This document shows, in pieces, positions 1 through 12,627 of a DNA stretch of 55,615 nt (position 1 is the first letter of the stretch; the number at the start of each line of letters is the position of its first letter). The stretch spans positions 1 to 55,615 of the forward strand of contig QBZG01000008.1 of the NCBI GenBank assembly GCA_003282435.1, given 5' to 3'. Source of the DNA: SAR116 cluster bacterium AG-335-B03. GTDB taxonomy: Bacteria > Pseudomonadota > Alphaproteobacteria > Puniceispirillales > Marisalimonadaceae. Under the pieces are notes generated by a model. That model was not told the DNA's origin, searched no databases, and worked only from the letters and a program-made list of their open reading frames with translations. Position numbers and translations under genes: made by a program.

Positions 1-592
1 ATGTATCATTGCTATTCAACTCTTTTGACGCATAAATCTTATCAGCGATTTTTTTTAAACTCTCAGGTTTATAGAAATTTTCTAATAATAGAAGTTTATA
101 AATAGATCCTTCTTGGTGACCTTTATATACCTTTGAATCAATTTTATTTTGTGACTCTAAAATCCATAATTTTATTAATGGAGTTAAACTATTTAGGCTT
201 ATATTAATATCACTATTTTTTAAAAATTGTAAATCTTGGTTAAAATTATTCCTTTTTATATTCAATATATATCTTGGTAAATGATATAGATTATGCTGTT
301 TCGAATACGATGCTAATAAAATTGATGCCTTATTTGCTTCTTCAAAATTTCCACTAATCAAATTAGAAAAAAATTTAAGTCGCAAAAGTTCTATATTTTC
401 GACTTTTTTATTTAGAATTTTACTTGCTGTGTAGGCATCACCCCTAGAAAAAAAGAAGTTAGCAGTCAGAAAAGTAGCGCTATTGGAAGTACTTTTTTTT
501 TCATAATTATCTTTATATATTTCTAAATTTTCTCTAACTACATTACAACTAGAAATACTAAAAATTAAAAGAAAAATGGCTGTGATCTTCAT
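1..592 (-). CDS. Partial lipoprotein, TPR-like (3' end beyond window)
   Basis: An open frame runs on the minus strand from an ATG at 590-592 to the window edge without a stop (about 197 codons). It starts with a short hydrophobic segment ending in SISSC, a lipobox, so the product should be an outer- or inner-membrane lipoprotein facing the periplasm. The rest has the alternating helix pattern of TPR-type repeats (for example the stretch around FEEANKASILLASYS), but no motif gives a function. It is divergent from the uracil-DNA glycosylase gene. In alphaproteobacteria a large TPR protein often stands beside the glycosylase and Slt genes, which fits, but that is inference from known gene order. 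Only the N-terminal part is visible. Confidence 0.7.
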   Translation of the reverse strand, partial: MKITAIFLLIFSISSCNVVRENLEIYKDNYEKKSTSNSATFLTANFFFSRGDAYTASKILNKKVENIELLRLKFFSNLISGNFEEANKASILLASYSKQHNLYHLPRYILNIKRNNFNQDLQFLKNSDINISLNSLTPLIKLWILESQNKIDSKVYKGHQEGSIYKLLLLENFYKPESLKKIADKIYASKELNSNDT

Positions 593-710
593 GATACAAT
601 TTACCAAAAAATAATTTAAAACTTTTACATTAAATCAATACACTTTAATCTATTAAATAAATAGATTTAAATAATTTATAGAAAGCTAATATTTGAAACA
701 ACTAAAAATA

Positions 711-1457
711 ATGGATCAAAAAACTATCCTCAACATATTGAATTTTTATAGGGATATCGGTATCGATATAATAATTAATCAATTTCAAAATGAGGACAAA
801 ACAAAATTAATAAATCAAATAAAAAGTGAAACTGAAAAAAAATTAGATAACATTTTTATAAATGAAAAAAAAATAAATAGTATTATGGAGTTAGAAAAAT
901 TATTTAAAAACTTTAAAGGCTGCAATTTAAAAAAAACTGCCACAAATTTTGTTAAATTCCAAGGAAATGAGAATGCAGATTTATTATTTATTGATGGAAC
1001 TCCTAATGCAGAAGAAGATCAAATTGGTAAGTCCTTTGTTTCAGCCAAAGGAGATCTTTTTGAAAAAATGCTTAATGCTATAGATATAAAACTTGATGAT
1101 ATATTTATTATTAATGCAATACCTTGGAGACCTCCAGGTAATAGATACCCAACTGAAGAAGAAATAAAAGTTTGTAGACCCTTTATTTTTAATTTGATAA
1201 ATTTATTAAGACCTAAGGTAATTGTTTGTTTGGGAGAAGTCCCAACAAATCAGATACTAGAATTAAATCAGAGTATTATCAAAACAAGAGGTAAATGGCA
1301 CTACTTTAAATCTGATCTAATTAATCAATTTGATTCAGAATATAAACCTCATATACTTCCAACACTTAGTATATCATATTTGTTAAACAGACCTGACATG
1401 AAAAGAAAAGCATGGGAAGACATGAAAATGTTAAGGGATAAAATTAGGGAAATGTGA
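711..1457 (+). CDS. Uracil-DNA glycosylase, family 4/5-like
   Basis: Predicted base-excision repair enzyme removing uracil from DNA. The conserved stretch EEDQIGKSFV, the NAIPWRPPGNR motif and CLGEVPTNQIL are typical of the alphaproteobacterial type-4-like glycosylases, as is the C-terminal SYLLNRP stretch (usually HPSYLLR in relatives). Two deviations are visible: the usual GEAPG active-site loop reads DGTPN, and only one of the cysteines of the family-4 iron-sulphur cluster is obvious (GCNLKKTA). I chose the ATG at 711; the frame is open from a TTG at 693, but that adds only six residues and has no better ribosome site. The slt gene follows 7 bp downstream in the same direction, so the two are probably co-transcribed. 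Confidence 0.85.
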   Translation: MDQKTILNILNFYRDIGIDIIINQFQNEDKTKLINQIKSETEKKLDNIFINEKKINSIMELEKLFKNFKGCNLKKTATNFVKFQGNENADLLFIDGTPNAEEDQIGKSFVSAKGDLFEKMLNAIDIKLDDIFIINAIPWRPPGNRYPTEEEIKVCRPFIFNLINLLRPKVIVCLGEVPTNQILELNQSIIKTRGKWHYFKSDLINQFDSEYKPHILPTLSISYLLNRPDMKRKAWEDMKMLRDKIREM

Positions 1458-1464
1458 AGATTTT

Positions 1465-3243
1465 ATGATAATAACAAAAAAACTAATATGTGCTATTATT
1501 GCTATTCCATTTAATTTAATTTTATGTAGTAGTTATTCGTTTGCAGAAACTCCACAAAATAAAAAAATCTTGTCATTAGAAGACGTTAAAATTTATAAAC
1601 AAATTTTTGCTGTACAAAAAAAATCTATAAAAAATAAGAAGTCTAAGGAATGGATAAAAGTTGATAGTTTAATAAAAAAATTAAAAAACAAAGTTTTATT
1701 GGGTAATGTATACGCGGAGAGATACTTACATCCTACTGGATGGAGAAGCTCATATAGAGATCTTAGGATTTGGCTAGAAAAATATAATGATCATCCTGAC
1801 GCGACTAGAATTACAAGAATAGCACTTAAAAGAAAGCCTAAAAACTATAAGAATCCCAAAAAACCAACAGCAGGTTTTTTAAATGGGTATGGTACATATT
1901 CAGCAAATTCTCTTAAGCCAAGATTTCCATTAGATAATAGCAAATATAAAAGATACTCCTATCAAACATCAATTAAATTAAGACGAGCTATAAATAAAAA
2001 AAACACAAAATATGCAGAAAACTTAATAAATAGTCAAAACGTAAAAAAATATCTAACTAATAAAGAAATATCTCAACTTAGAGCTGAGTTAGCTCATGCT
2101 TTTTTTATATTTGATAAAGATCATAAATCACTTAGACAAGCTAGACTTTCAATGAGCTTGTCTGATACGCCTAACCCTCTGGCTTTATGGGCTGGTGGTT
2201 TAGCATCCTGGAGAATTGAAAACATTGATGCCTCAAAATACTTTTTTAACAAATTAGCTGAAATTAATGGGCCTGACGGATTAGCGGCTGCAGGTGGTTA
2301 TTGGTCTGCACGTATTTCTTACTTTCTAGGAACTCCCCAAAAGGCTAATTATTATTTAACTAAAGCAGCAACACGTGAACGTACATTTTATGGCTCACTA
2401 GCGATGGCTTCTTTAGGATATAAATATACTCCAAAATTTGACTTACCGAAATACGATATAAGTTTATTAAAAAAAATTACTAAGCATAGAGGTGGTATAA
2501 GAGCACTAGCTCTTATAGAGGTAAACGAATATCATAAAGCAGCAAGAGAGTTTAGAAAAATTATTCCTAAATTTGATGTTAAAGATTATCCCCAGCTATT
2601 ATCATTTATATCTAAAAATAATATGCCAGGATTAACATTTAGATTAGCTGCTATTTTAAGAAATGATTATGATCAAATTCACTTAGGTGGTTTATACCCA
2701 ATTCCTTCCTGGAAAATGGACACTTCTGATTTAAAGGATAAAGCACTAGTTTATGCAATAGCTCGACAAGAATCAGGTTTTAACCCTAGAGCAAAAAGCT
2801 CATCAAAAGCTATGGGTGTATTGCAAATAATACCTTCAACTGCAGCATTTATAATGAAAAATAGAGAATATAAGCTTAGAAGAAGTAAAAATCATCTACT
2901 CTATAATCCTTCTCACAATATACATATTGGATCTAAATACATGAAGTTTCTATTTAATTTACCAATAGTTAACCAAGACTTGATGTGGATGCTAGCGAGT
3001 TATAATGCTGGTCCTGGAAATTTTAAAAAATGGACAAAAGATAAAAAATATAAATATAAAGACACATTGTTAATGTTAGAAAGCTTACCAGCTAGAGAAA
3101 CAAGAAATTATATTAAGTTAGTATTAACAAATCTATGGATTTACAAAATAAGATTTAATCAAGATAATGACATTCTTAATACTTTAGCATCAGGTAAACC
3201 CATAGATTTTAGAGTTTTTTTTAGAGAGAAAACAGGAAGTTAA
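1465..3243 (+). CDS. slt: Soluble lytic murein transglycosylase (Slt type)
   Basis: Periplasmic enzyme cleaving the MurNAc-GlcNAc bond of peptidoglycan. A signal peptide covers about residues 1-27 (hydrophobic core, cleavage after SYSFA). Residues ~60-400 form the helical superhelical region of Slt70-like enzymes, and the catalytic SLT domain is C-terminal: ARQESGF holds the catalytic Glu (about residue 436), followed by MGVLQIIPSTA and ASYNAGPG. At 592 aa the length fits the family. It sits between the glycosylase gene (7 bp upstream) and moaB (4 bp downstream), an arrangement seen in other alphaproteobacteria. The family assignment is firm; the exact biological role (turnover or division) is not shown. 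Confidence 0.93.
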   Translation: MIITKKLICAIIAIPFNLILCSSYSFAETPQNKKILSLEDVKIYKQIFAVQKKSIKNKKSKEWIKVDSLIKKLKNKVLLGNVYAERYLHPTGWRSSYRDLRIWLEKYNDHPDATRITRIALKRKPKNYKNPKKPTAGFLNGYGTYSANSLKPRFPLDNSKYKRYSYQTSIKLRRAINKKNTKYAENLINSQNVKKYLTNKEISQLRAELAHAFFIFDKDHKSLRQARLSMSLSDTPNPLALWAGGLASWRIENIDASKYFFNKLAEINGPDGLAAAGGYWSARISYFLGTPQKANYYLTKAATRERTFYGSLAMASLGYKYTPKFDLPKYDISLLKKITKHRGGIRALALIEVNEYHKAAREFRKIIPKFDVKDYPQLLSFISKNNMPGLTFRLAAILRNDYDQIHLGGLYPIPSWKMDTSDLKDKALVYAIARQESGFNPRAKSSSKAMGVLQIIPSTAAFIMKNREYKLRRSKNHLLYNPSHNIHIGSKYMKFLFNLPIVNQDLMWMLASYNAGPGNFKKWTKDKKYKYKDTLLMLESLPARETRNYIKLVLTNLWIYKIRFNQDNDILNTLASGKPIDFRVFFREKTGS

Positions 3244-3247
3244 GCTT

Positions 3248-3790
3248 ATGTCAACTCACAGTAATTTTATCCCTATAAATATAGCTATTGTAACTATATC
3301 TGACACTAGAATCTTAGATAATGATAAATCTGGGGATGTTTTAGAGGACAGAGTGCTTAAATCTAATCACAAAATTATTTCAAGGGACATAGTAAAAGAT
3401 AATTTTGAAGAAATTTATGAATTATTCTCAAATTTAATAAATAATGAAAAGATAGATGTAATAATTTCGACAGGAGGAACAGGTCTTACAGGTAGAGATA
3501 TAACACCAGAAGTAATGAAAAAACTATTTGAAAAAACAATAGATGGTTTTGGAGAGATGTTTCGATGGTTATCCTATAGCAAAATTGGGACATCGTCCTT
3601 GCAATCACGAGCACTAGCCGGTGTTTCAAATGGAACGTACATTTTTTGTTTACCCGGTTCCCCATCTGCCTGTCGTGATGGATGGGACCAGATTTTAATT
3701 CATCAATTAGATATAAGACATAAGCCATGCAATTTTGTAGAAATAATGCCAAGGCTTCAAGAACATAAATTGTCTCGTAAAAAGAATTAA
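3248..3790 (+). CDS. moaB: MoaB/MogA-family molybdopterin adenylyltransferase
   Basis: Molybdenum cofactor biosynthesis: adenylates molybdopterin before metal insertion. The MoCF-binding signature STGGTGLTGRDITPE is present, as are the N-terminal strand IAIVTISDTR and the C-terminal CLPGSPSACRDGWDQIL loop that binds the pterin. The length (180 aa) is usual for MoaB. Its last base overlaps the rnhB start (TAATG), indicating translational coupling. No molybdoenzyme is visible in this window, so the consumer of the cofactor must be elsewhere. MogA is the alternative name; the two cannot be separated reliably by eye. Confidence 0.9.
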   Translation: MSTHSNFIPINIAIVTISDTRILDNDKSGDVLEDRVLKSNHKIISRDIVKDNFEEIYELFSNLINNEKIDVIISTGGTGLTGRDITPEVMKKLFEKTIDGFGEMFRWLSYSKIGTSSLQSRALAGVSNGTYIFCLPGSPSACRDGWDQILIHQLDIRHKPCNFVEIMPRLQEHKLSRKKN

Positions 3791-4473
3791 TGGCAAATTT
3801 TGATTTAGAAAGAAAATCATTAAGTAATAATATTATAATGATTGGAGTAGATGAAGCCGGCAGAGGTTCTTGGGCAGGACCATTAGTAGCAACAGCATCT
3901 TGGATTGATTTTAAAGATTATAAATCCTTACATAAAGAGATAAATGATAGTAAAATGTTAACAACAAATAAGCGTAAAGAAATTATATTATCATTAAATA
4001 ATTCAGTAAAATTTTGCAGTTCAATTTCGTCAGAAAGAGAAATTGATTTTTACGGACTCACATTTGCAAATACATTGGCTATGAAAAGATCAATATTTAG
4101 TATTCTTGAAATATTAAATAATTATATACCTAACAAAAATTATAAATTCAAAATATTCATTGATGGGAAATACAAACCAAATTTTTTAGATTTTGACAGA
4201 TTGTTAAAAATTAAAAAGTTGGAATTAATTTCTAATGATATAATCCCACTTGTTAAAGGTGACAGTAAGTCTAAAACTATAGCTCTGGCTAGTATCATCG
4301 CGAAAGAGACCAGGGATAATATAATGAGACAATACTCAATAAAATATCCTAATTACTATTTTGAAAAACACTTTGGTTATGGGACAGCAAAGCATAAGGA
4401 AGCTATTTTAAAAAACGGAATTTTAGGATTTCACAGAAAGTCGTTTAAACCAATTTATACTATATATAGTTAA
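3790..4473 (+). CDS. rnhB: Ribonuclease HII
   Basis: Endonuclease that cuts the RNA strand of RNA-DNA hybrids and starts removal of single ribonucleotides from DNA. The N-terminal GVDEAGRG motif carries the first catalytic Asp and Glu; the usual PLAGPV is here SWAGPL. A later IDGKYKP segment and the SIIAKETRD segment supply the other conserved acidic and basic residues, and GYGTAKHKEAI near the end is a family hallmark. Length 227 aa is slightly longer than the typical ~200. The ATG overlaps the moaB stop by one base. A 123-bp gap with an AT-rich leader separates it from ccrM. Confidence 0.93.
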   Translation: MANFDLERKSLSNNIIMIGVDEAGRGSWAGPLVATASWIDFKDYKSLHKEINDSKMLTTNKRKEIILSLNNSVKFCSSISSEREIDFYGLTFANTLAMKRSIFSILEILNNYIPNKNYKFKIFIDGKYKPNFLDFDRLLKIKKLELISNDIIPLVKGDSKSKTIALASIIAKETRDNIMRQYSIKYPNYYFEKHFGYGTAKHKEAILKNGILGFHRKSFKPIYTIYS

Positions 4474-4593
4474 CAAATATTGTAAATATACACATATTGT
4501 GTAAAACAATATTTTTTAACTAAGTCATTGACTTTAATACATATATATCATTTTATCCACAATATATTAATAACTTATTAAGGTAAGATTTAA

Positions 4594-7831
<3,238 letters not shown>

Positions 7832-7877
7832 AATTATCCTTAATTTTTAAATTGATTCATTTATATGATAACATTTT

Positions 7878-9290
7878 CTAATTATATTCTAAAGTCAATC
7901 CTTCTATCTTTAGACGCTTTTGAACTTCTAAAAATAATTCTTTTTTATCTTCAACAGATTTTCCTTCAAACCTTATTATTAATGCCTCTTCAGTATTGCT
8001 AGCTCTAATTAGCCACCAACCAAAATTATTTTTAGCTCTTACACCGTCAATGGTAGTTATATTTTCTGGGCTATAATCTTCCAAAGCATTTTTAGAAATA
8101 CTATCTATTATTGTAAATTTTATTTTATCTGAACAATGTAATTTCATCTCTGGGGAAACAAATGTTTTTGGCAAAGAAGATATAAATTTTTCTAAATTTA
8201 CATCTTTAGCCAATAAACTTAGTAATCTAATTGAAGTATAAAGTGCATCATCAAAACCATAATATTTATCTGCAAAAAAAATGTGACCAGACATTTCACC
8301 AGCTAGTGGCGAATTAATTTCTTTAATTCTTTTTTTAATATTAGAATGTCCAGTCTTACCTATCTCTACATTTAAACCTAATGACATAATTTTATCGTAA
8401 GCAACTGAGCTAGACTTTATATCTAAAATAACAGTATGGTCTGCTTTATTTTCAATATCTATCGAATGTGCTAAAAATGACGTTAATAAGTCCCCCGCTA
8501 CGGGACGACTTTGTTTATCAATTACGCCTATTCTGTCACCATCGCCGTCAAATCCTATACCAATATCCGCGTTAACTACTTTCATTTGGTCAGACATAAT
8601 TTTTAAAGTTGATATGTCAGTTGGATCAGGATGGTGGTTTGGAAAATTACCATCAACCTTAGAATATAAAACAATATGATTTCCTGAAATTTTTTTAGTA
8701 ATCATTTCTACTGAAGGGCCAGATGCGCCATTTCCACAATCCCAGACTATCGTTTTATTACTAAGTTTATCATTTAAATTTTTTAATGGCTCAATGATTT
8801 TTTCTATGTATTTATCGAGTATAAAAACATTTTTAGAAAAACCATTGTTATTACTCGAATGACCTTCTTTAGCAAGTTCTCCCAATTTGATTATATCTTT
8901 ACCAAAAAATGAATTTTGATTTAAAACGATTTTAAACCCGTTATAATTTTTGGGATTATGGCTTCCAGTTACTTGGATTGCTCCATCGGCATTATAGTAA
9001 TGGCTGGCAAAATAAAGCATTGGGGTAGGTCCTAAGCCAATCCTATAAATTTCACATCCTGATTTTATTAAGCCAGAATTAAGATTTTCTTCAAGTGTAG
9101 GGCTCGAAAGTCTCCCGTCCATTCCAATTATTATTAACGGGCTCTTTTTTTCAGGAAAATTCTTCTTTACAATTATTCCAAAAAAATACCCTAGCATAAA
9201 GGCATCTTTATTATTTAGAGTCTTTCCATAAATACCTCTGATATCGTAAGATCTTAGAATAGTTTTGTCAAAATTGTGCTTATACGTCAT
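7878..9290 (-). CDS. algC: Phosphomannomutase/phosphoglucomutase (AlgC type)
   Basis: Interconverts hexose 6-phosphate and hexose 1-phosphate for polysaccharide precursors. TGSHNPKNYNGFK carries the catalytic phosphoserine, GFDGDGDRIGVID is the metal-binding loop, GEMSGHIFFADKYYGFDDAL is the sugar-binding loop, and IRASNTEEALIIRFEG is the C-terminal phosphate-binding loop. All four domains of the alpha-D-phosphohexomutase fold are present; length 470 aa is normal. Its ATG overlaps the galU stop by 4 bp (9287-9290), so the pair is translationally coupled, giving glucose 1-phosphate and then UDP-glucose. Substrate preference (mannose or glucose) cannot be told from the sequence. Confidence 0.9.
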   Translation of the reverse strand: MTYKHNFDKTILRSYDIRGIYGKTLNNKDAFMLGYFFGIIVKKNFPEKKSPLIIIGMDGRLSSPTLEENLNSGLIKSGCEIYRIGLGPTPMLYFASHYYNADGAIQVTGSHNPKNYNGFKIVLNQNSFFGKDIIKLGELAKEGHSSNNNGFSKNVFILDKYIEKIIEPLKNLNDKLSNKTIVWDCGNGASGPSVEMITKKISGNHIVLYSKVDGNFPNHHPDPTDISTLKIMSDQMKVVNADIGIGFDGDGDRIGVIDKQSRPVAGDLLTSFLAHSIDIENKADHTVILDIKSSSVAYDKIMSLGLNVEIGKTGHSNIKKRIKEINSPLAGEMSGHIFFADKYYGFDDALYTSIRLLSLLAKDVNLEKFISSLPKTFVSPEMKLHCSDKIKFTIIDSISKNALEDYSPENITTIDGVRAKNNFGWWLIRASNTEEALIIRFEGKSVEDKKELFLEVQKRLKIEGLTLEYN

Positions 9291-10159
9291 TTATTGTATT
9301 CCAGCATTTCATTATGTAGCCAACTTTTTAATTTTGAACCTATTTCTTTTCTTTCTATTGAAAGTTTTATATTAGCTTGTATAAAACCAATCTTTGATCC
9401 GCAGTCAAATCTTTCTTCTGAAAACTTATAACCAAAACAATCAGATTTCCCTATTCTGCTGGCTATTGCGTCTGTAAGTTGGATTTCATTTCCAGCACCC
9501 TTGTTCTGTTTTTCTAAAATATTAAATATTGCAGGTTCAATTATGTATCTTCCAACTACTGCCATATTACTTGGCGCCTTTTCTATAGAAGGTTTTTCAA
9601 CAAGGCCATGAACCTCAGTTATATTATTTTCAAAAGATTTGCCTGGATTGATAATACCATAGGATGAAACGTCTTTCTTATTTACATCCATGATTGCTAG
9701 CATATTGCCGGATGTATAATTATTAATCATTTCCTTTGTTGTGTTTAATCCATTAATTAAATCATCTGCTAAGAGAATAGCTACAGGTTCATTTCCAATC
9801 AAGTGTCGAGCACACCAGACAGCATGACCAAGTCCTGCTGGTTCTTGTTGTCTGACATAGGCAAATGATCCAGGAATTTTCAACATTTCTTGAGCGGTTT
9901 TTAGGGTATTCCGTTTACCTTTAGAAAGTAAATTATTCTCAAGTTCAAACGAATGATCAAAATGATTCTCTATGGCTGACTTTCCTCTACTTGTAACAAA
10001 AATGAATTGTTCAATACCAGCATTTGCAGCCTCCTCGACAGCGTATTGTACCAGAGGTTTATCAACTACAGGAAGCATCTCTTTTGGCATTGATTTTGTT
10101 GCAGGAAGAAATCTTGTGCCCAAGCCCCCAACAGGGAAAATAGCTTTTTTTATTTTCAT
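9287..10159 (-). CDS. galU: UTP-glucose-1-phosphate uridylyltransferase
   Basis: Makes UDP-glucose from UTP and glucose 1-phosphate. The N-terminal nucleotide-binding signature GLGTRFLPATKSMPKE is intact, as are the VDKPLVQYAVEEA segment and the uridine/sugar loops LLADDLI and GLVEKP; 290 aa is the family length. It is the first gene of a two-gene unit with the phosphomannomutase and is divergent from ugd across 105 bp, so UDP-glucose synthesis and oxidation to UDP-glucuronate are encoded side by side and may share a promoter region at 10160-10264. Confidence 0.95.
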   Translation of the reverse strand: MKIKKAIFPVGGLGTRFLPATKSMPKEMLPVVDKPLVQYAVEEAANAGIEQFIFVTSRGKSAIENHFDHSFELENNLLSKGKRNTLKTAQEMLKIPGSFAYVRQQEPAGLGHAVWCARHLIGNEPVAILLADDLINGLNTTKEMINNYTSGNMLAIMDVNKKDVSSYGIINPGKSFENNITEVHGLVEKPSIEKAPSNMAVVGRYIIEPAIFNILEKQNKGAGNEIQLTDAIASRIGKSDCFGYKFSEERFDCGSKIGFIQANIKLSIERKEIGSKLKSWLHNEMLEYNK

Positions 10160-10264
10160 TCACAAATCCTTAAAATTAGTTTAGTAGTGAACTTATTTTG
10201 ATTATTGTAATATTTGAAATTCGTCAAGAATAGCAAATTATATTATATCATAAAGGAAAGTTTT

Positions 10265-11581
10265 ATGAAAATAACAATCTTAGGATCTGGATATGTTGGC
10301 CTGGTTTCTGGAACTTGTTTTTCCGAATTTGGTTTTGATGTTTGTTGTGTAGATAAAGATAGTAATAAAATAAATAACCTTAAAAATAATATCATACCAA
10401 TTTATGAGCCTGGACTAGAAAATTTAGTTAAAAAAAATAGTGCTGCTAATAGATTATCATTCAGTAATAATATAAATAAAAATATTAAAGAAGCTGACGT
10501 AGTTTTTGTAGCAGTTGGCACACCCGCTCGTCGTGGAGATGGTCATGCAGATCTTTCATATGTTTATGAAGCTGCTGAACAAATTGCTAAAAATCTGAGT
10601 GGTTATACTTTAGTCGTTACTAAATCTACAGTTCCTGTAGGAACTGGAGATGAGGTTAAAAAAATAATAAAACAAACAAATCCAGAAGCAAATTTTGATA
10701 TTGTATCCAATCCTGAATTTTTAAGAGAAGGAAATGCAATTGAAGATTTCATGAGACCTGATAGAGTGATTGTTGGTTGTGAAACAAAGAAAGCAAAAGC
10801 TATAATTTCAACAATTTATAAGCCTCTATATTTAATCGAGACCCCTATTATTTTTACGGATTTAAAGACTGCTGAATTAATTAAATACTCTGCCAATGCA
10901 TTTCTGGCAGTAAAAATTTCTTATATTAATCAGATGGCTGATTTATGCGAAAAAGTAGGCGCAGATATTCGTGATGTTGCTCGTGGGATTGGTTTAGATA
11001 AGAGGATTGGAAGTAAATTTTTGCACCCTGGACCAGGTTATGGAGGATCTTGTTTTCCAAAAGATACATTAGCGCTTATAGAAACTTCAAAACGAAATAA
11101 AACTAATATTTCCATAGTTGAAACAGTAGTAAAATACAATCAACAAAGAAAATATAATATGGCAGAAAAAATTATAACTATTTTGAAGAGTGATTATGAA
11201 AATAAAAAAGTTTCTATTCTTGGTCTGGCATTCAAGCCAGAAACTGACGATATGAGAGATAGTCCATGTCTAGATATTATTCCAAGACTTCAAGAAAAAG
11301 GGATTCAAATTTCAGCATTCGATCCTGTTGCTATGGACGAAGCAAAAAAAATACTTAAAGATATTGAATTCGCGAAAAATATGTATAGCTGTCTTAAAGA
11401 TAGTGATGCGTTAGTAATTTTGACTGAGTGGAATGAATTTAGAAGTTTATCGCCAAGCCAATTAGATGGTATGAAAGGAAATTTATTAATAGATATGAGA
11501 AACGCTTTAAATCCAAATAGTTTTAAGAGAAGTAAATTCGACTTGATACAAATAGGTAGATCTAGAGAGCCTAGCCAGTAA
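10265..11581 (+). CDS. ugd: UDP-glucose 6-dehydrogenase
   Basis: Oxidises UDP-glucose to UDP-glucuronate with two NAD. The Rossmann motif GSGYVGLVSG starts at residue 6 from the chosen ATG, and the catalytic cysteine lies in GPGYGGSCFPKD. Residues LGLAFKPETDDMRDSP form the C-terminal UDP-binding region. I start the gene at 10265 (438 aa) because AAAGGA stands just upstream and the Rossmann motif then sits at the normal place; the frame is open from 10214, but those 17 residues do not look like this family. The 3' end overlaps the convergent proV gene by 11 bp. Product probably feeds capsule or lipid sugars. Confidence 0.94.
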   Translation: MKITILGSGYVGLVSGTCFSEFGFDVCCVDKDSNKINNLKNNIIPIYEPGLENLVKKNSAANRLSFSNNINKNIKEADVVFVAVGTPARRGDGHADLSYVYEAAEQIAKNLSGYTLVVTKSTVPVGTGDEVKKIIKQTNPEANFDIVSNPEFLREGNAIEDFMRPDRVIVGCETKKAKAIISTIYKPLYLIETPIIFTDLKTAELIKYSANAFLAVKISYINQMADLCEKVGADIRDVARGIGLDKRIGSKFLHPGPGYGGSCFPKDTLALIETSKRNKTNISIVETVVKYNQQRKYNMAEKIITILKSDYENKKVSILGLAFKPETDDMRDSPCLDIIPRLQEKGIQISAFDPVAMDEAKKILKDIEFAKNMYSCLKDSDALVILTEWNEFRSLSPSQLDGMKGNLLIDMRNALNPNSFKRSKFDLIQIGRSREPSQ

Positions 11582-12623
11582 TGTTTGTTCCTTGTGATTT
11601 AGGTCTTTTCATACCTTCAATTAGATTGTCCATTTCAATTTTACCAGTAACTTTTCCTTTAGTATCTTCTATAGTAACTGGTTTTGAAGGCTCATCTGAC
11701 ATTATTTGAAGAATATCTTCTAATACCATGTCCTCTTTGACAGTAGCCCCAGAACTCTTAACTTTAGTGGGGGTCATAATTGATTTAGCTTGGATTACTC
11801 TTGCTCGGTTAATGTCCTTAATAAAATCAGAAACATAGTCATCTGCAGGCTGCATAATAATTTCCTGAGGATTACTGTCTTGAACCATGCTGCCATCTCT
11901 TAGAATAGCAATTCTATCTCCAATTTTAAGAGCTTCATCTAGATCATGTGTAATAAATATTATTGTTTTATGTAATTCATTTTGGAGATCTAAAAGAATA
12001 TTTTGCATTTCAGATCGTATAAGAGGATCTAAGGCTGAGAAAGCTTCGTCCATCAATAAGATTTCTGCATCTGTTGCTAGTGCTCTTGCCAAGCCAACTC
12101 TCTGTTGCATTCCTCCCGACAACTGACCAGGGAAGTATGTTTCATACCCGTCTAAACCGACACGATTAATCCATTTTTTTGCTTTTTCATTCCACTCCTT
12201 TTCCGGAATATTTTGAACTGCAAGCCCGTAACCAACATTTTGCAACACTGTTTTATGAGGGAAAAGAGCAAATTTTTGAAATACCATGGACATATTGTTT
12301 TGTCTAAATTGAATAAGTTCTTTTTGTGATAAACTTAATATATCTTGATTATTAACTAGGATCTCTCCACTTGTTGGCTCTATTAGTCTGTTTAGGTGCC
12401 TTATGAGGGTTGACTTGCCCGATCCAGATAGACCCATGACAACCTGTATTTTCGCCTTGTTAATATCTAAGTTAATTTTATTTAAACCAAGCACACAATT
12501 GCATTTTTCAAGAAGTTCATCTTTACCCATACCATTCTTAACCAATTCCAGAGCTTCATTTGTATTGTCACCAAAGATTTTGTAAAGTTGATTAACTTGG
12601 ATCAAAATGTCGTTTTTACTCAT
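11571..12623 (-). CDS. proV: Glycine betaine/proline-type ABC transporter ATPase
   Basis: ATPase subunit of an osmolyte importer. Walker A GLSGSGKST, Q-loop VFQKFALFPHKT, signature LSGGMQQR, Walker B ILLMDEAFSALD and the H-loop FITHDLDEA are all present. A degraded CBS-like tail follows (after ~residue 270), as in ProV/OpuAA proteins. I start at the ATG at 12621-12623, which has AAGGA upstream and leaves a 4-bp gap to proW; the frame is open 21 bp further, overlapping proW. Last gene of proX-proW-proV. In marine alphaproteobacteria such systems carry glycine betaine and often DMSP; the nearby DmdA-like gene agrees, but the substrate is inferred. Confidence 0.92.
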   Translation of the reverse strand: MSKNDILIQVNQLYKIFGDNTNEALELVKNGMGKDELLEKCNCVLGLNKINLDINKAKIQVVMGLSGSGKSTLIRHLNRLIEPTSGEILVNNQDILSLSQKELIQFRQNNMSMVFQKFALFPHKTVLQNVGYGLAVQNIPEKEWNEKAKKWINRVGLDGYETYFPGQLSGGMQQRVGLARALATDAEILLMDEAFSALDPLIRSEMQNILLDLQNELHKTIIFITHDLDEALKIGDRIAILRDGSMVQDSNPQEIIMQPADDYVSDFIKDINRARVIQAKSIMTPTKVKSSGATVKEDMVLEDILQIMSDEPSKPVTIEDTKGKVTGKIEMDNLIEGMKRPKSQGTNITG

Positions 12624-12627
12624 CAAA

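Noticed and set aside
693-710. TTG start for the uracil-DNA glycosylase
   Set aside because: Adds only six residues, with no better ribosome site than the ATG at 711.
3486-3752. Minus-strand 88-aa frame inside moaB
   Set aside because: Fully covered by a well-conserved gene on the other strand; no family features.
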